Assembly (NCBI RefSeq): GCF_900168325.1
Contig: NZ_FVZE01000004.1
Location: 62,001-126,000, forward strand
Direction: 5' to 3'
Source of the DNA: Novosphingobium mathurense
GTDB taxonomy: Bacteria > Pseudomonadota > Alphaproteobacteria > Sphingomonadales > Sphingomonadaceae
Length of the DNA stretch: 64,000 bases
Positions within the stretch are counted from its first letter, which is position 1. Every line of letters begins with the position of its first letter. The notes below the pieces were generated by a model. It had not been told where the DNA came from. It did not search any database and saw nothing but the letters and a program-made list of their open reading frames with translations. A program made the translations under genes and the position numbers. Of the stretch, positions 35,061-44,377 are shown piece after piece.

Positions 35061-35595
35061 GGGACCCTGGGTGTATTGGATTCGCTTGCTTCAGGTAAAA
35101 GCGCCGGGAGGGGTGCGAGGTGCCTTTCACCAGCGAGCCAATGGACGCGATGAAGTTCGGCGCATGGACCAGAACTTGCCTCCCTTCCGATCGGCTCCGA
35201 AGGCGTCTTGCCCTTTCGTTCCGAAGCGTGGTGAAACTTGCCATCCCCTCAGATTGCCTGACCAACTGTTGGGAGTGTGAGGCTTTTGCATTGCCATGTG
35301 CATCAAATCTGCCCTGCTTGATGGCAGAAAATCCTGTAAACCGACTGCGAATTGGCATTTCCTCGGGAAACTGGCCGCTGCCATAAAGTCCGTCTTGCCT
35401 TTTCCATCTGTTGTAAAACGATTATTTTGGAAAGCGCTGCTCCCGCGGAACAGCTCGGTGCGCACCGGACGTTATATGGCTCCTGGCTGCCGTCACCAGA
35501 ATGAGGGGTCAATTTGCACGAAAGAGGTCAATTTGCTGCGAAGTTCGACATAATCTGCCGAGCGAGTGATGGAATGTCTCGTCTGACCGAATTGA
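35061..35595. other. Long divergent intergenic region
   Basis: No gene is supported; short open frames here have poor codon use and no family resemblance. It must contain promoters for the ABC operon (minus) and the FAD oxidase (plus). The right-hand part (about 35280-35450) is less GC-rich. A short tandem repeat is listed separately at 35507-35536. Confidence 0.55.
35507..35536. repeat. Two direct copies of GGTCAATTTGC
   Basis: The 11-base word occurs at 35507-35517 and 35526-35536 with a 19-base period. Each copy is followed by similar sequence (ACGAA / TGCGAA). This pattern resembles the repeated binding sites inside IS21-family ends (GGGGTCAATTTTGCA-like). No transposase is present. A double operator for a local regulator is an alternative. 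Confidence 0.5.
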
Positions 35596-36942
35596 ATGAT
35601 GGATCGAGGGCCACAGAGAATGTCACCTTACGTCGAGCGCATCGATAGCGACGAGCTCCTACCCGAGTCTGCCGACGTGGTTATCGTGGGCGGCGGTATT
35701 GTCGGCGTCTCGGCGGCATACTTCCTCGCGCGGCAGGGCAAATCGGTAGCCCTGATCGAAAAAGGCCACATTGCGTGCGAACAATCCAGTCGAAATTGGG
35801 GTTGGTGCCGTCAGCAGAACCGTGATTATCGCGAACTGCCCCTTTCCTCGGTTTCGATGCGCCTGTGGGACGAATTCTCAAAGGAACTCGACCGCGATGT
35901 CGGCTTTCGTCGCTGTGGCCTTTTCTATGCGACCGACAACGAGGCCCAACTGGCCGACTGGGCAGAGTGGCAGCCTTACGGTCTCGAAAATGGCGTCGAC
36001 ACGCGCATGCTTAGCGCTGCAGAGATTGCTCGCCACATACCCGAAGGCTCGCGCAAGTGGATCGGCGGGGTTTCCTCGCCCAACGACGGTAAGGCAGAAC
36101 CGGCGCTTGCCGCCCCTGCGATCGCGCTTGGCGCGCGTGCGCATGGCGCAACAATACATCAGGGATGCGCTGCCCGCTCGCTCGACATCACGAATGGCCG
36201 GGTTGTCGGCGTGAATACGGAACAGGGCCTGATCAAGGCCGATGCAGTCCTGTGTTCGGCAGGCGCCTGGGCTTCGCGTTTTCTTCGTCCGCATGGAATT
36301 AACTTCCCGCAGGCCGGCGTGCGACAGACTGCCATACGCACGAAACCCATCGCCGACGTTGGAGGCTGCCTTTACGCGCCTGGCTTCTCGATGACCCGCC
36401 GGCTTGACGGTAGCTACACGCTGGCGATCAGCGGCAAGGCAACCATCGACCTGACGCCGCAAGGCATCCGTTATGCCCGAGAATTCCTGCCGCAGTTCAA
36501 GCGTCGCCTGAAGAACGTCAGACTCGCAATCGGGTCTTCGTTCGTAACCGGCCCGGAATCCCTGTTCGCCCTGCTCAGGAACGATGAAACGATCTTTGAA
36601 CGAACCCGCGTTCTCGATCCGGAGCCGCAGCAGTGGCTCGTACGCAGGATTCTGGCCAATGTCGCCCGCTCGTTTCCGCAGTTTGCAGGTATCGAACTGG
36701 CCGGGGCATGGGGCGCGCTCGTCGATTGCTCTCCGGATGCCGTGCCCGTCATTTCGAAAACGGAACAGGTCGAAGGACTTGTCCTGGCTGCTGGCTGTTC
36801 CGGCCACGGCTTCGGCATGGGGCCTGGCATCGGTCTACTTGCAGCGCAGTTACTGGCCAACGACACACCATGCGTGGACGCAACGCCTTTTCGCCTGTCG
36901 CGTCTCGTCGATGGCTCACCGCTCGAAATCGGAGGTCTGTGA
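35596..36942 (+). CDS. DadA-like FAD-dependent amine/amino-acid oxidoreductase
   Basis: The 448-residue protein has a Rossmann FAD motif near the N-terminus (VVIVGGGIVGVSAAYFLA), the segment EQSSRNWGWCRQQNRD common to a DadA/DAO subgroup, and the FAD-closing C-terminal LAAGCSGHGFGMGPGIG. This family oxidises amino acids, N-methyl amino acids or opines at the amine carbon. It diverges from the peptide-type ABC importer, which suggests that the imported compound is its substrate. A terminator hairpin follows at 36996. ATG 35620 is an alternative start. Confidence 0.9.
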   Translation: MMDRGPQRMSPYVERIDSDELLPESADVVIVGGGIVGVSAAYFLARQGKSVALIEKGHIACEQSSRNWGWCRQQNRDYRELPLSSVSMRLWDEFSKELDRDVGFRRCGLFYATDNEAQLADWAEWQPYGLENGVDTRMLSAAEIARHIPEGSRKWIGGVSSPNDGKAEPALAAPAIALGARAHGATIHQGCAARSLDITNGRVVGVNTEQGLIKADAVLCSAGAWASRFLRPHGINFPQAGVRQTAIRTKPIADVGGCLYAPGFSMTRRLDGSYTLAISGKATIDLTPQGIRYAREFLPQFKRRLKNVRLAIGSSFVTGPESLFALLRNDETIFERTRVLDPEPQQWLVRRILANVARSFPQFAGIELAGAWGALVDCSPDAVPVISKTEQVEGLVLAAGCSGHGFGMGPGIGLLAAQLLANDTPCVDATPFRLSRLVDGSPLEIGGL

Positions 36943-36995
36943 TTACAGAATTGACTGGGCTCCCATAAGCGGCAATCGCGATAGCGTCCCGGCGT

Positions 36996-37042
36996 AATTC
37001 ACCGTTCCCCAGCAAGGGGATGCAGTGAATTCCTGATTTTTT
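36996..37042 (+). terminator. Rho-independent terminator after the FAD oxidase
   Basis: The stem AATTCAC (36996-37002) with GTGAATT (37025-37031) encloses an inner CCCC/GGGG pair (37007-37010, 37016-37019). It is followed by six T residues (37037-37042). This is the clearest intrinsic terminator in the window. Confidence 0.75.
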
Positions 37043-37074
37043 CTGGTCTCCAGTTGTACGGTAGTCGGGCGCGC

Positions 37075-37752
37075 TCACTCGCGATGGAGCGCCTTGTCCA
37101 GCGAGGCCAGGAACTGCAGTCCGTTTTCGACGTGCTGGCGCATGGCCCTTTCGGCGCCCTCGACATCGCCTTCCATGATCGCAGAAAGGATCAGGCGGTG
37201 GTCGTTCACTGCGTCCTGCATGCGGTTGCCGCGGTAAAAGGTCTCGAAAAGCAGGTGATGAACCGGCGTGTTTAGCCGGCGCACGATGCTTTCGATTACG
37301 GTATTTCCGGTCACGCGCATGATCATCGCATGCCACTGGGCATTGAGGCTGCCGAAGCGTTCCGGCGCGCCGTCCTCGAGGCAGCTTTCCATCTTTTCAG
37401 CGATTGCCTGCAGTTCAGCCTTTTCCGCAGGGGACGCATCGCGGGCAAAGTCGCCTGCGCAGATGCTCTCCAAAGCTGCGCGCGAGCGGTAGAGCTGGCG
37501 GATTTCGGACATCGAAGCCTCTCGCACCGAAGCGCCGCGGTTCTCTTCGATTTCGACCAGACCTTCCGCGGCAAGGCGCTGCAATGCCTCGCGAACTTTG
37601 AAGCGGCTGCCGCCTGTTTTGCGGATGATGTCGACTTCCACCAGCCGTTGCCCGGGGACGAAGCGGCTGGTGCGGATCTGGTCGCGTATCCAGTCCGCGA
37701 TTTCCGGGCTGGCGGGACCCTTTCGCGGAAGTGCCTTGGCGATGTCATCCAT
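37075..37752 (-). CDS. GntR-family regulator, FCD subclass, of the TRAP/HGD-D operon
   Basis: The 225-residue protein has a winged helix (IADWIRDQIRTSRFVPGQRL, FKVREALQRLAAEGLVEIEE) and an FCD domain (LYRSRAALESICAG, WHAMIMRVTGN, NDHRLILSAIMEGD, MRQHVENGL). It diverges from the TonB receptor that heads the ten-gene operon, 166 bases away, and is its likely regulator. ATG 37752 matches the usual family start; the open frame continues upstream without family resemblance. Confidence 0.9.
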   Translation of the reverse strand: MDDIAKALPRKGPASPEIADWIRDQIRTSRFVPGQRLVEVDIIRKTGGSRFKVREALQRLAAEGLVEIEENRGASVREASMSEIRQLYRSRAALESICAGDFARDASPAEKAELQAIAEKMESCLEDGAPERFGSLNAQWHAMIMRVTGNTVIESIVRRLNTPVHHLLFETFYRGNRMQDAVNDHRLILSAIMEGDVEGAERAMRQHVENGLQFLASLDKALHRE

Positions 37753-37779
37753 GCGTACATCCTGAGAGTCATCGACATA

Positions 37780-37791
37780 ATTGTCAACAAT
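37780..37791. promoter_or_regulatory. Candidate GntR operator, ATTGT-CA-ACAAT
   Basis: This inverted repeat lies 28 bases before the GntR start and 128 bases before the TonB receptor start. It sits in a locally AT-rich stretch (37770-37815) that could hold divergent promoters. CATCGA and TCGATG flank it but at unequal distances. Confidence 0.45.
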
Positions 37792-37918
37792 ATCGTTATC
37801 GATGTTTTCCTTGCATGGGGACCGGCTTTGGGAAAACACATGCGGGGAGACGGGCCGGAGTGCTCGATCGATAGCACGCACCGGGCAAGAATTTCCGGGC
37901 GTACGAGGGAGGCGAAGG

Positions 37919-40606
37919 ATGCAGAATCTAGGAAGAATCCGTCGATTGACCGGGGGCGGCCTGCTCGCAGGGGTATCGCTTGCAGTGCTTTGCCTACCCG
38001 GCGTAGCGCATGCGCAGGATGAAGGGCTCTCGCAGGAGGATGCGAACAAGATCATCGTGACCGGCAGCCGCATCAGCTCTGGCGCACCGGTTGGCGCCAC
38101 GGCTACCGTCCTTGGCCGCGAGGAAATCACCCAGTCAGGCTCGATCACCATCGACAGGGTGATCAAGGAACTTCCGCAGAACTTCGACTTGGGCGTCTCG
38201 GAGAATTCACGCGCGCAGGCCGGCGGTTCGGGCAACATTGTCTACGGCAACACGGTCAACCTGCGCGGCATCGGACCTTACGCGACGCTGGTTCTGATCG
38301 ACGGCCATCGCGCCGTGAACAACAGCCGATCGACCGATCCTTCGGTGCTGCCCACGCTGGGCGTGCAGCGTATCGAAGTCGTCGCCAATGGCGCCTCGGC
38401 GATTTATGGGTCCGATGCGGTTGCAGGCGTCGTCAACCTCATCCCGCGGCGCGACCTTGATGGAGTTGAAGGTTTCGCACGCTACAACACCGCCGAAGAC
38501 GGAGCCTTCGACGAATGGTCGGCGGGAGCCGCGTTCGGCAAGATCTTCGACCGTGGCCAGGTGATGGTGGCCTTCGAGCATGTCGAGCGCTCCAACCTGA
38601 GCGGCGATGACCGAAAGTTCTACACCAGCAATCAGCTGCCAATTGGCGGCAACGACTACCGCGTAACCGGGTGCGCGCCGGGGACGATGATTATCGATGG
38701 CACGACTTATGCGCTGCCAGACCAATATACCCAGGCCAATGCCGGGGCGATTACGCCGGGCACTTCCAACCGGTGCGACAGCCAGATCGGACAAGACCTG
38801 TTTCCGCAGCAGAAATACAATTCACTGAACGGAACGGCGACTTTCGAAGTCACCGACTGGATGGAGCTGTTTTTCGACGGCTATTACTCGAAGCGCAAGT
38901 TCCGCCGCAAGGGCGCGGTCATCAGCGCACAGCTTGCGGTGCCCGAGACCAACGCCTTCTTTGTGCGTCCGCCCGGCTTTACGGGAAGCAGCTACACGAT
39001 CGACTACAGTTTCGTGAACGATATCCCGACCAGCGAGACGACCGGCTCGGCGGAAAGCTGGCAGGTCTCACCGGGCGTTCGCTTCAACCTGCCATTCCAA
39101 TGGCAAGTGGAAGCCTTGCTCAGCTACGGAAAGACGAAGGACTTCTCCGGTTCCTATGACGGCCTGAACCGCGGCGCGCTCGCGGCGGCGCTGGCCAGCA
39201 GCGATCCGGCGACGGCGCTCGATCCTTATGGGCTTGGGCGCACCAGCCAGTCCGTGCTGGACGGGCTTTTCGACCAGATATTCCTTGCCCCGACCAATGG
39301 CGAGCTGACTTTCTACGAGATCGGGGCGCACGGTCCGCTGTTCGAGTTGCCGGGCGGCGAGGTCAAGCTAGCGGTCGGCTATGAAAAGCAGGATTTTACC
39401 GTCGAACTGGGAAGCGCCCGCGGTGCGCCGACAACGCCGATCAGTTTCCGCACTTTCGACCGCAAGGTGGACTCGGTCTATGCCGAATTGCTCGTCCCGA
39501 TCTTCGGTGCGGGCAATGCCACGCCCGGCCTGCGCGAACTGGAGCTGACCGCGGCAGTCCGTTACGACGATTACTCCGATGCCGGCGATACCACCAACCC
39601 ACAGTTCGGCGTCAACTGGACGCCGTTCTACGGTCTGAAGCTGCGCGGCAGCTATGGCACCTCGTTCCGTGCGCCGACGATCCCGGAGATCTACGGCAAT
39701 TCGAATGCACTCTTCGGCCAGCTTTACCAGAATCCCTCGGGCGGTGCGCCGTTGCTGGGCTATACCTTGTCCGGACCGAACCTCGATCTCGGGCCCGAGA
39801 CGGCAACGACGTGGTCGGTGGGTGCCGATATCGAGCCGATCGACCGGTTGCGCATCTCGCTGACCTACTTCGACGTTGCCTACGACAACCAGGTCACCGC
39901 GCTGTTGTCCAATCTCGCCATCCTGGCGCAGGAACGCCAATATGCCGGGACCGGCGTCATCCTGCACGATCAGGCGGCGCGCGATCGCATCCAGTCTCTG
40001 GTCGATCAGGGCATCCCGATCCTTCTGCGCCCGTTTCCAGGAGACGATATCGCCAACGTCAACCTCTTCGTCGACGGGCGCAGCTTGAATCTTGGCAAGT
40101 CCATCACGCGCGGCATCGACTTCAACATCGGCTACAGCGCGGAAATCGGCAAGGATGACGTCCTGACCCTCAATGCCTCGGGCACCTATATCACCGATTA
40201 CAAGGTGGCGGTGTCGCCGGTCGCCGAGCAGGTGGACCAGTTGAACCTGATATTCCAGCCGCTGAAGTTCAAGGCACGCTTCGTGGCCAACTGGGACCAC
40301 GGGCCGCTCAGCCTGCGGACGATGATCAGCCATGTTGGCGGGTACACCAATAATGTCGTCACCCCTTCGGAGAAGGTGGATTCCTACACCCCGGTCGATC
40401 TCTCGCTGACATGGCGCGTGGGCGAGACGTTCTCCGGACCCGGCCTCGAAGGGCTCGAACTCTCGGCGGAAGTGCGCAATCTGTTTGATGTTGACCCGCC
40501 CTATGTCAACGTGGCGCCGGGGCCGAACGGCAGTGGCGGATACGATGCGACCGCGGCCAACCCCATCGGGCGTCAGTTCGCAGTGGGCGCGCGGGTCCGC
40601 TTCTGA
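37919..40606 (+). CDS. TonB-dependent outer-membrane receptor heading the TRAP/HGD-D operon
   Basis: The 895-residue receptor has a signal peptide (ends PGVAHAQ), the N-terminal NKIIVTGSRISSGAPVG, a plug domain (VQRIEVVANGASAIYGSDAV) and a barrel ending RQFAVGARVRF. The IxVTGSRI and GxxAIYGSDAVAGVVN features place it in the larger receptor subclass, often seen with peptide or complex-carbohydrate uptake. ATG 37919 has GAGGGAGG upstream; the frame reaching 37781 is not needed. The CapA-family gene follows after 26 bases. Confidence 0.95.
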   Translation: MQNLGRIRRLTGGGLLAGVSLAVLCLPGVAHAQDEGLSQEDANKIIVTGSRISSGAPVGATATVLGREEITQSGSITIDRVIKELPQNFDLGVSENSRAQAGGSGNIVYGNTVNLRGIGPYATLVLIDGHRAVNNSRSTDPSVLPTLGVQRIEVVANGASAIYGSDAVAGVVNLIPRRDLDGVEGFARYNTAEDGAFDEWSAGAAFGKIFDRGQVMVAFEHVERSNLSGDDRKFYTSNQLPIGGNDYRVTGCAPGTMIIDGTTYALPDQYTQANAGAITPGTSNRCDSQIGQDLFPQQKYNSLNGTATFEVTDWMELFFDGYYSKRKFRRKGAVISAQLAVPETNAFFVRPPGFTGSSYTIDYSFVNDIPTSETTGSAESWQVSPGVRFNLPFQWQVEALLSYGKTKDFSGSYDGLNRGALAAALASSDPATALDPYGLGRTSQSVLDGLFDQIFLAPTNGELTFYEIGAHGPLFELPGGEVKLAVGYEKQDFTVELGSARGAPTTPISFRTFDRKVDSVYAELLVPIFGAGNATPGLRELELTAAVRYDDYSDAGDTTNPQFGVNWTPFYGLKLRGSYGTSFRAPTIPEIYGNSNALFGQLYQNPSGGAPLLGYTLSGPNLDLGPETATTWSVGADIEPIDRLRISLTYFDVAYDNQVTALLSNLAILAQERQYAGTGVILHDQAARDRIQSLVDQGIPILLRPFPGDDIANVNLFVDGRSLNLGKSITRGIDFNIGYSAEIGKDDVLTLNASGTYITDYKVAVSPVAEQVDQLNLIFQPLKFKARFVANWDHGPLSLRTMISHVGGYTNNVVTPSEKVDSYTPVDLSLTWRVGETFSGPGLEGLELSAEVRNLFDVDPPYVNVAPGPNGSGGYDATAANPIGRQFAVGARVRF

Positions 40607-40632
40607 GAAGCGGTGGCGGAGAGCGTAAGGGC

Positions 40633-41739
40633 ATGACTGAGGCGATTACCCTGGCCTTGACCGGCGACCTGGTCCTTGATGAACCCGATCCCGGTTACTG
40701 GCTCGCGGGGATCGCCCCGGTCCTGCAGAAGGCCGATCTCGCGATCGGCCACCTTGAAGTGCCGCATACCGTGAGCACCGAGCAACTGGAAGGCGACGTT
40801 CCCGCGCCGGGCGCGCCGCTTGAAAACCTCGAGGCGCTGGCGTGGGCCGGGTTCGGCATGGTCAGCCTCGCAGGCAATCACATAGCCGACTGCGGGGCGC
40901 AGGGTATCGCCGATACGATTGCGGAACTCGATCGGCTCGGCATCGGCCACACCGGGGCAGGGGCGGATATCGCCCGTGCCCGCGCTCCGGCTGTGGCGGA
41001 GATCAAGGGCCGCAGGGTCGCCTTGCTCAGCTACAATTGCGTTGGCCCGCAGGCGGGGTGGGCCGCGGAAAAAGCCGCGGGTTGCGCCTATCTGCCACTG
41101 GATACGCGGGACGGATCGCCGGTTGCGCCCATGTCCGAGATCGTCGGCGTTCCCTTGGCTGTTGCCGAAATCCTGGCCGAGGACATCGCAGGGGCACGCA
41201 AGGCGGCGGACTTCGTGATCGTCGCCCTGCACAAGGGCCAAGTTCACACGCCCGCGTTAGTCGTCCCTTACGAACGCGAGGTTGCCCGTCTGGCGGTGGA
41301 AGGCGGCGCGGATGCCGTCGTGTCGCATCATGCGCATATCGTGCGCGGGATCGAGTTCCATCGCGGTCGCCCGATCTTCCACGGTCTCGGTAACGGCTGC
41401 GTCGTGACCCGTGCGCTCTCGCCCGACCAGGATAACCCCGCAAGACGGGACTGGGCCCGCCGACGGCGCGAGCTGTTCGGTTTCGAGCCCGACCCGGCCT
41501 ATTACCTCGCGCCTTTTCATCCCGAGGCGGTCAATGCCTTTATCGGCACCCTCGTGCTGGGAGACGGCCTGCCGCATGCTGCCATCGTCCCGGTGCATGT
41601 CGAAGCGCCGGGCCGCCCGGTCCTGGCCACCGGCGCGCGCGCTCGCGCCATTGCCGATTATCTCGAGAAGATCACACGCGAGGCCGGGCTGCCCCCTGTC
41701 GCCGTGAACGACAAGGGCAGGGTGGAAGCCGTCTCGTGA
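40633..41739 (+). CDS. CapA-family (PGA_cap) metallophosphoesterase-fold protein
   Basis: This 368-residue protein is of the CapA family, named for poly-gamma-glutamate capsule synthesis but widespread in unrelated clusters. Motifs are LTGDLVLDE at the N-terminus, AIGHLEVPHT, SLAGNHIADCG, ALLSYNCVGP, VVSHHAHIVRGIEFHRGRPI and HGLGNG. The Asp, Asn-His and His-x-His residues fit a calcineurin-like metal site. No signal peptide is visible, unlike capsule CapA, so it is probably cytoplasmic. Its position between an outer-membrane receptor and TRAP permeases suggests a hydrolytic step on the imported compound. The stop overlaps the dctQ start (GTGA). Confidence 0.85.
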   Translation: MTEAITLALTGDLVLDEPDPGYWLAGIAPVLQKADLAIGHLEVPHTVSTEQLEGDVPAPGAPLENLEALAWAGFGMVSLAGNHIADCGAQGIADTIAELDRLGIGHTGAGADIARARAPAVAEIKGRRVALLSYNCVGPQAGWAAEKAAGCAYLPLDTRDGSPVAPMSEIVGVPLAVAEILAEDIAGARKAADFVIVALHKGQVHTPALVVPYEREVARLAVEGGADAVVSHHAHIVRGIEFHRGRPIFHGLGNGCVVTRALSPDQDNPARRDWARRRRELFGFEPDPAYYLAPFHPEAVNAFIGTLVLGDGLPHAAIVPVHVEAPGRPVLATGARARAIADYLEKITREAGLPPVAVNDKGRVEAVS

Positions 41740-42188
41740 CCCTGAGTTCCAAGATCGTCATCTGGCTGGGCGGCGCGGCGCTGCTGGCTGCCACGGCCAT
41801 CGACACACTCGCCGTGCTGGGCCGTCACCTCGGCCTTCCGGTGACGGGGTCAATCGAACTCATGCAGGCTGCGGTGCTGGTCTCCGGCTCAATCGGGCTG
41901 CTGGTCTCGACCATCTACCGTTCGCATGCCCGGGTGCGGCTGATCGTCGACCGCCTGCCGCCCTCGTGGCGGTCGATTGCGGACCGCTGTTCGGACGGGC
42001 TGACGCTGCTGTTCGTCCTTGCCCTGTTGGCCGGATCGGTCTGGCTTTCCGTCGACTTGTGGAACGTGCACGAGGAAAGCGAGCTGCTCGGCGTGCCATG
42101 GCGCGTGCTCCGCCTGTTCGCGAATGCCTGCCTGCTTGCCATCTGCGCCGTGCTGACGCTGCGCATCGTGCGGAGGGCGGGCGAATGA
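41736..42188 (+). CDS. dctQ: TRAP transporter small permease (DctQ)
   Basis: The 150-residue membrane protein has four predicted helices. It opens SSKIVIWLGGAALLAATAIDT and contains the DctQ-like GRHLGLPVTGSIELMQAAVL. It starts at GTG 41736, overlapping the capA-like stop, and overlaps dctM by ATGA. With DctM and DctP (47738) it forms a sodium-driven importer for organic acids. The genes of this one transporter are split by three enzyme genes. Confidence 0.9.
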   Translation: MTLSSKIVIWLGGAALLAATAIDTLAVLGRHLGLPVTGSIELMQAAVLVSGSIGLLVSTIYRSHARVRLIVDRLPPSWRSIADRCSDGLTLLFVLALLAGSVWLSVDLWNVHEESELLGVPWRVLRLFANACLLAICAVLTLRIVRRAGE

Positions 42189-43492
42189 TCGATACTGCCG
42201 GAACCGGCCTCGTCGGCATCCTCATACTTTTCGCACTGCTACTGGCTGGCGGGAGAATCGGCGCTGTACTGGGCCTTGTCGGGCTGGGCGGCCTGACGCT
42301 CGTGATCGGTCCGGAGGCCGCTCTCATCAAGGCGGGCGTGATCGTCGTCGATACGCTTACGCGCTACGAGCTGGGTACGCTGCCGCTGTTCCTGTTCATG
42401 GCGCACCTGTTTTTCGCGGTGGATGCCAGTCGTGACCTGTTCGATGCCGCAGCCAAGTTCGTCGGCCATCGGCGAGGTGGACTGGCCTATGCCTCCATCG
42501 CAGGGTGTGGCGGGTTCGGCGCGATCAACGGCTCCAGCCTGGCGACGACGGCGACCGTTGGCCTTGTCGCTTATCCGGAGATGAAGAAGCGCGGCTACGA
42601 CGATCGCCTCTCGACCGCGACCATCGCTGCGGGCGGTACGCTCGGTCAGATGATCCCGCCCTCGGGCGCGCTGATCGTGTTCGGCATCGTCGCGGAGCAA
42701 TCGATTGGACGCCTGTTCACCGCAGCCATCGTCCCCGGTATCACGCAGGCGCTGCTTTACGTCGCAGTCGTCGCGCTACTGGTGCGGCTGCGACCCGATC
42801 TGGGGCCGGCAGGAGAGCGGGCAAGTTGGCCTGAGCGCTATCGCGCGATTGCGCGGATCTGGGAAATCCTCGTTCTCGTCCTGCTGGTGATTGGCGGTAT
42901 CGCGGTAGGCTGGTTCAGCCCACCGGAAGCGGCGGCCATCGGTGCCTGCGGGGCGCTCGCCATTGCCGCGCTGCGCCGCAAGCTCAGTCTCGAGTGCCTG
43001 TTTACCGCCTTCCGCGACACGCTGCGCACCACCGGGCTGATCTACCTGATCGTGATTGGCGCGCTGATCTTCTCGGTCTTCGTTGGCGTGACAGGGCTTG
43101 CCGACGCGGCGGGCGCGCTTGTGACCGGGCTGGGAACCGGGACATTCGGTACGCTCGTGCTGGTGGCATTGCTCCTGCTCGTACTTGGCACCGTGCTCGA
43201 CGGGCTGGCGCTCATGCTGCTGATGACGCCGATCCTTCTGCCGATTGTCGAAGGCGCCGGGATGAGTGCGATCTGGTTCGGCGTCTTCCTCGTCCGCGCG
43301 ATGGAGGTGGGCTTCCTGACCCCGCCGCTCGGCATCAACCTTTATGTCATGCAGGGCGTGGCGAAGGAGATTTCCATCTCCAGCATCTTTCGCGGGGTGC
43401 TCCCGTTCCTCGCGGCCGACTTTATCCACCTGCTCCTGATCATTCTTTTCCCGGCAATCGTCCTGTGGTTGCCCGAAATGCTTGGAACCTGA
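42185..43492 (+). CDS. dctM: TRAP transporter large permease (DctM)
   Basis: The 435-residue protein has about 12 membrane helices. DctM landmarks are GGFGAINGSSLATTATVGLVAYPEMKK (cut here for length), GGTLGQMIPPSGALIVFG, LDGLALMLLMTPILLPIVE and GFLTPPLGINLYVMQG. This is the transport subunit that moves the solute delivered by DctP. It starts four bases inside dctQ and is followed after 3 bases by the small HGD-D gene. Confidence 0.93.
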   Translation: MIDTAGTGLVGILILFALLLAGGRIGAVLGLVGLGGLTLVIGPEAALIKAGVIVVDTLTRYELGTLPLFLFMAHLFFAVDASRDLFDAAAKFVGHRRGGLAYASIAGCGGFGAINGSSLATTATVGLVAYPEMKKRGYDDRLSTATIAAGGTLGQMIPPSGALIVFGIVAEQSIGRLFTAAIVPGITQALLYVAVVALLVRLRPDLGPAGERASWPERYRAIARIWEILVLVLLVIGGIAVGWFSPPEAAAIGACGALAIAALRRKLSLECLFTAFRDTLRTTGLIYLIVIGALIFSVFVGVTGLADAAGALVTGLGTGTFGTLVLVALLLLVLGTVLDGLALMLLMTPILLPIVEGAGMSAIWFGVFLVRAMEVGFLTPPLGINLYVMQGVAKEISISSIFRGVLPFLAADFIHLLLIILFPAIVLWLPEMLGT

Positions 43493-43495
43493 CCG

Positions 43496-44377
43496 ATGAT
43501 TGCAATCGCCGGCCCGAACCTGCCGCTAGAACTGCTCACCGCGACCGGACGCCATGCGGGCGTGGTCGGCTTTGATCCGGACTTGGAGACGCCGCGTGCC
43601 GACCGCTGGCTGGAAAGCAAGTTTGCGCCATGGGCGCGGGCCGTACTGGAGGGTTGGGCGCAAGGGGCCTATGACGATCTGGACCAGGTGCTCTTCAGTC
43701 GCGCGGACGATACGTCTCAGCGCCTGTATTACTACGTCTGCGAACTCCAGCGCCGGGGGCTGCTGGGCGGACCCGAAGCCATCGTCCTCGACATCGCCAA
43801 GATCCCGCGGCGCACCAGTCTGGACCGGACGGTCGAAAAGCTGCGCGAAATGGGCGAGCGGTTGTGCGTGAGCGAAGAGGCGCTCGAAAAGGCCATCGTC
43901 GCAAGCCACGATAGGGCAGGCGATGGCAGCACTGCGCCAGGGGAGGGCCGCGTGTGCCTGCTGGCCGGGACCAATCCGCCTGACATGCGTCTGCACGAGG
44001 CTGTCGCCAGGGCCGGATTTCGCGCTGCCGGGCGCACACTCGCGCAGGAATGGCTTGATCCCGGCGCGCCTGCGCAGCGCGACAGCGGCGATCCCTACGC
44101 CGCCCTAGGTCGCAAGCTGCATGCCCGTGGCGAAGGACCCCGCAGTTTTGCCGATCCGGCGGCGGCACTGCGCGCTGGTCTTGCTGCAAGCGGGGCTGAG
44201 GCTGTTGTCCTCTGGCGTATCGAGGAGGACGAGGCGCAGTGTTGGCATCTGCCGCAGGAGCGTGCGGCGATCGAGGCGTCGGGCCTGCCTTCGCTGATCC
44301 TCACCCGCCGCGATTGGCTGGGACGCGACGGTTCCGCTGCGCAGATCGAGTCGTTCCTGATGGAGGTGAGCGCATGA
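43496..44377 (+). CDS. 2-hydroxyacyl-CoA dehydratase family (HGD-D), small subunit, degenerate at Fe-S ligands
   Basis: The 293-residue protein resembles the smaller subunits of the benzoyl-CoA reductase/2-hydroxyglutaryl-CoA dehydratase family. It has ADRWLESKFAPWARAVLEG, then DDTSQRLYYYVCEL, and near the C-terminus EAVVLWRIEEDEAQCWHLP with GLPSLIL. Family members normally read FCPFAR and (H/S)CDTxRxLYYY at the first two places, where cysteines bind a [4Fe-4S] cluster. Here these are Ala44 and Ala70-Asp71, so two ligands are missing. Only Cys near the C-terminal QCWHLP could remain. A non-redox or scaffold role, or a different cluster, is possible. It overlaps the tandem CaiB gene (ATGA). 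Confidence 0.75.
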   Translation: MIAIAGPNLPLELLTATGRHAGVVGFDPDLETPRADRWLESKFAPWARAVLEGWAQGAYDDLDQVLFSRADDTSQRLYYYVCELQRRGLLGGPEAIVLDIAKIPRRTSLDRTVEKLREMGERLCVSEEALEKAIVASHDRAGDGSTAPGEGRVCLLAGTNPPDMRLHEAVARAGFRAAGRTLAQEWLDPGAPAQRDSGDPYAALGRKLHARGEGPRSFADPAAALRAGLAASGAEAVVLWRIEEDEAQCWHLPQERAAIEASGLPSLILTRRDWLGRDGSAAQIESFLMEVSA

